Of a stretch of DNA of 64,000 nucleotides, positions 62,569-64,000 are shown one piece after another. Made by a program: the position numbers and the translations under genes. The notes under the pieces were generated by a model, which was not told the origin of the DNA, did not search any database, and saw nothing but the letters and a program-made list of their open reading frames with translations. The stretch comes from UBA1181 sp045226255 (GTDB taxonomy: Bacteria > Bacteroidota > Bacteroidia > Bacteroidales > Paludibacteraceae): positions 410,036 through 474,035 of the forward strand of contig JBGVCG010000016.1 in assembly GCA_045226255.1 (NCBI GenBank), read 5' to 3'. Numbering within the stretch: the stretch's first letter is position 1; every line of letters starts with the position of its first letter.

Positions 62569-63708
62569 ATGATAGACTATAGCCAAATACCCTCACCCGC
62601 ATACGTGGTGGACGAAGTCAGACTGAGGAAGAACTTATCACTGATCCAATCGGTAAAAGAGAGATCCGGAGCGGACATTATCCTCGCCTTCAAGGCTTTT
62701 GCGCTATGGAAACTATTCCCTATCGTGAGGGAATACATACCCTACTCCACCGCCAGCTCCCTCTCGGAGGCTCGCCTTGCGTACGAGGAGATGGGCAACT
62801 ACGCCCACACCTACTCACCCGCCTACACGGACGAGGAATTCGCCGAGATCGCCTCGCTGAGCAGCCATATCACCTTCAACTCCATCCAACAATACGAGCG
62901 GAGGAAGGCTGAGATTGAGGGATTCAGCCGGCACATATCCTGCGGCATAAGGGTCAACCCGGAGATTTCGCAGGTGGAGACTGACCTCTACAACCCTTGC
63001 GCACCAGGCTCCAGACTAGGTGTCACAGTCGATCAGTTCGGCGGCAAACTACCCACAGGCATCGAAGGATTCCATTGCCACGCGCTCTGCGAGTCCTCCT
63101 CCTACGAGTTCGAGAAGCTCATGCAGGCGTTCGAGGAGAAATTCGCCACCTTCCTGCCGCAACTCAAGTGGGTGAATTTCGGCGGTGGCCACCTAATGAC
63201 TCGGAAAGACTACGATGTGGAGCACCTCATAAAGATCGTCAAAGAATTCAGGAGCCGCTATCCATGGCTGAAGGTGATCCTCGAACCCGGAAGCGCCTTC
63301 GCATGGCAGACGGGCGAACTCGTCTCCACCGTAGTGGACATCGTGGAAAACCACGGCATCAAGACGGCCATTCTCAACGTGTCGTTCGCCTGTCACATGC
63401 CAGACTGTCTTGAGATGCCTTACAAACCAGCCATATTAGGGGCGACAGACGAGGTCGAGGGGAAACCCACCTACCGCATGGGAGGCAACAGCTGCCTGTC
63501 CGGCGACTTCGTGGGGTCTTGGTCCTTCGACCATGAGCTGCAGGTCGGCGAGAAGATCGTCTTCATGGACATGATCCACTACACGACAGTCAAGACCACC
63601 CTATTCAACGGAGTCTCCCACCCTTCCATCGTACTCTGGACAAAGGACGACAAGATGGAGGTGCTACGGAAATTCGGGTACGAAGATTACAAGAGCAGAA
63701 TGGATTAA
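62569..63708 (+). CDS. nspC: Carboxynorspermidine / carboxyspermidine decarboxylase
   Basis: 379 residues, full length. PLP-dependent alanine-racemase fold enzyme: ILAFKAFALWKLFPIV near 37 with the PLP lysine, GIRVNPEISQVETDLYNPCA near 126, KWVNFGGGHLMTRKDY near 200, ILEPGSAFAWQTG near 235 and MGGNSCLSGDFVGSWSFD near 304. Last step of the alternative spermidine pathway used by gut Bacteroidota. Single gene; its partner carboxyspermidine dehydrogenase is not next to it. Confidence 0.95.
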   Translation: MIDYSQIPSPAYVVDEVRLRKNLSLIQSVKERSGADIILAFKAFALWKLFPIVREYIPYSTASSLSEARLAYEEMGNYAHTYSPAYTDEEFAEIASLSSHITFNSIQQYERRKAEIEGFSRHISCGIRVNPEISQVETDLYNPCAPGSRLGVTVDQFGGKLPTGIEGFHCHALCESSSYEFEKLMQAFEEKFATFLPQLKWVNFGGGHLMTRKDYDVEHLIKIVKEFRSRYPWLKVILEPGSAFAWQTGELVSTVVDIVENHGIKTAILNVSFACHMPDCLEMPYKPAILGATDEVEGKPTYRMGGNSCLSGDFVGSWSFDHELQVGEKIVFMDMIHYTTVKTTLFNGVSHPSIVLWTKDDKMEVLRKFGYEDYKSRMD

Positions 63709-63802
63709 GAGAGGATTGAAGCGCAAAAACAAGTATAAAACACTAAAAACAAGCAGAATAGATTTAACGGAATCATCCGAAACAAAACGTTCAAGAACAT
63801 AA

Positions 63803-63840
63803 AAAAGCCTCAATGTTTACTCCCGAACATTGAGGCTTTT
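63803..63840. terminator. Bidirectional terminator after nspC
   Basis: A perfect 15-bp stem (AAAAGCCTCAATGTT 63803-63817 with 63826-63840) and an eight-base loop, with A-rich and T-rich arms that serve both nspC and the convergent small gene. Confidence 0.92.
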
Positions 63841-63876
63841 AGTTGTCGTTTTCTATCTGATCCATAAAATATAAAT

Positions 63877-63996
63877 TTAAAAGTTGTTCTTCAACTCCTT
63901 TGACTCCATATAGATTCTCGTCACTACTGAAAACGCCAACACTCCTGAAAAAAATAATCCTAAAACCATAGTCGTATAATTTAATAAGTGAAACAT
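63877..63996 (-). CDS. Small membrane protein, possibly continuing beyond the window
   Basis: 39 residues from ATG 63996: MFHLLNYTTMVLGLFFSGVL then AFSVVTRIYMESKELKNNF. One transmembrane helix with a charged end. The frame is open to the edge of the window, so a longer start is possible. It is followed by the terminator at 63803-63840. No family recognised. Confidence 0.45.
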   Translation of the reverse strand: MFHLLNYTTMVLGLFFSGVLAFSVVTRIYMESKELKNNF

Positions 63997-64000
63997 CTTC

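Overview
The window reads as chromosome of a member of the order Bacteroidales (phylum Bacteroidota). Several independent signs agree: upstream sites of the form TTTG-(19-20 bases)-TAnnTTTG, few Shine-Dalgarno-like leaders, a MurF-alanine racemase fusion, a complete bat (aerotolerance) operon, a hybrid two-component sensor-regulator in one polypeptide, DUF4270 and DUF5103 proteins, a dipeptidyl peptidase III with the HECLGH motif, and carboxynorspermidine decarboxylase. The genus cannot be fixed from the sequence alone.

Layout. Positions 1-7,600 are the accessory part. All genes there lie on the minus strand: a CbxX/CfxQ-type AAA+ ATPase, then a run of AT-rich small lipoproteins and one membrane protein. 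Two of the lipoproteins sit directly behind broken remnants of Rhs polymorphic-toxin genes. One remnant holds an Rhs core stretch plus a C-terminal tip, with the tip stop codon overlapping the lipoprotein start (ATGA). The other holds a JAB/JAMM-like tip (HTHP...PSVAD). The two remnants share a 60-base repeat. The block is bracketed by the intact panD gene (7,648-8,001) and a decayed, internally deleted panD copy with its own terminator (53-180). I read this as a graveyard of Rhs tip/immunity modules between two copies of panD; it is the most unusual part of the window.

Positions 7,600-30,400 are mostly core genes. They include panC-panD, a divergent short starch-synthase-like protein with DUF4270 and Lrp-type genes, tRNA-Met, an orphan hybrid two-component regulator, murF-alr, tsaD, a T9SS-plug-like protein, a TtcA-like PP-loop enzyme, a translation-related run (rimM, a SpoU methyltransferase, an RluA-type pseudouridine synthase), DPP III and a TonB protein.

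Positions 30,600-44,400 hold nhaD, tex, a histidine/proline-rich DUF6515-like protein, a universal stress protein, an OmpH/Skp-like lipoprotein, a stand-alone AICAR transformylase, a PagL-like acyloxyacyl hydrolase, a DsbD-type protein and a nitroreductase.

Positions 44,500-55,800 hold a small HU protein, a large HU-transmembrane-LysM protein that could tie DNA to the cell wall, and the eight-gene bat operon (moxR, DUF58, an unnamed Bat protein, batA, batB, batC, batD, batE). The rest holds parE, rpiB, mltG, tRNA-Ser, waaA, gltX, nspC and a small membrane protein at the edge. AT-rich short repeats built on TTTACnATTTAC or GAATTAAGAATTA words sit at the ends of several transcription units.
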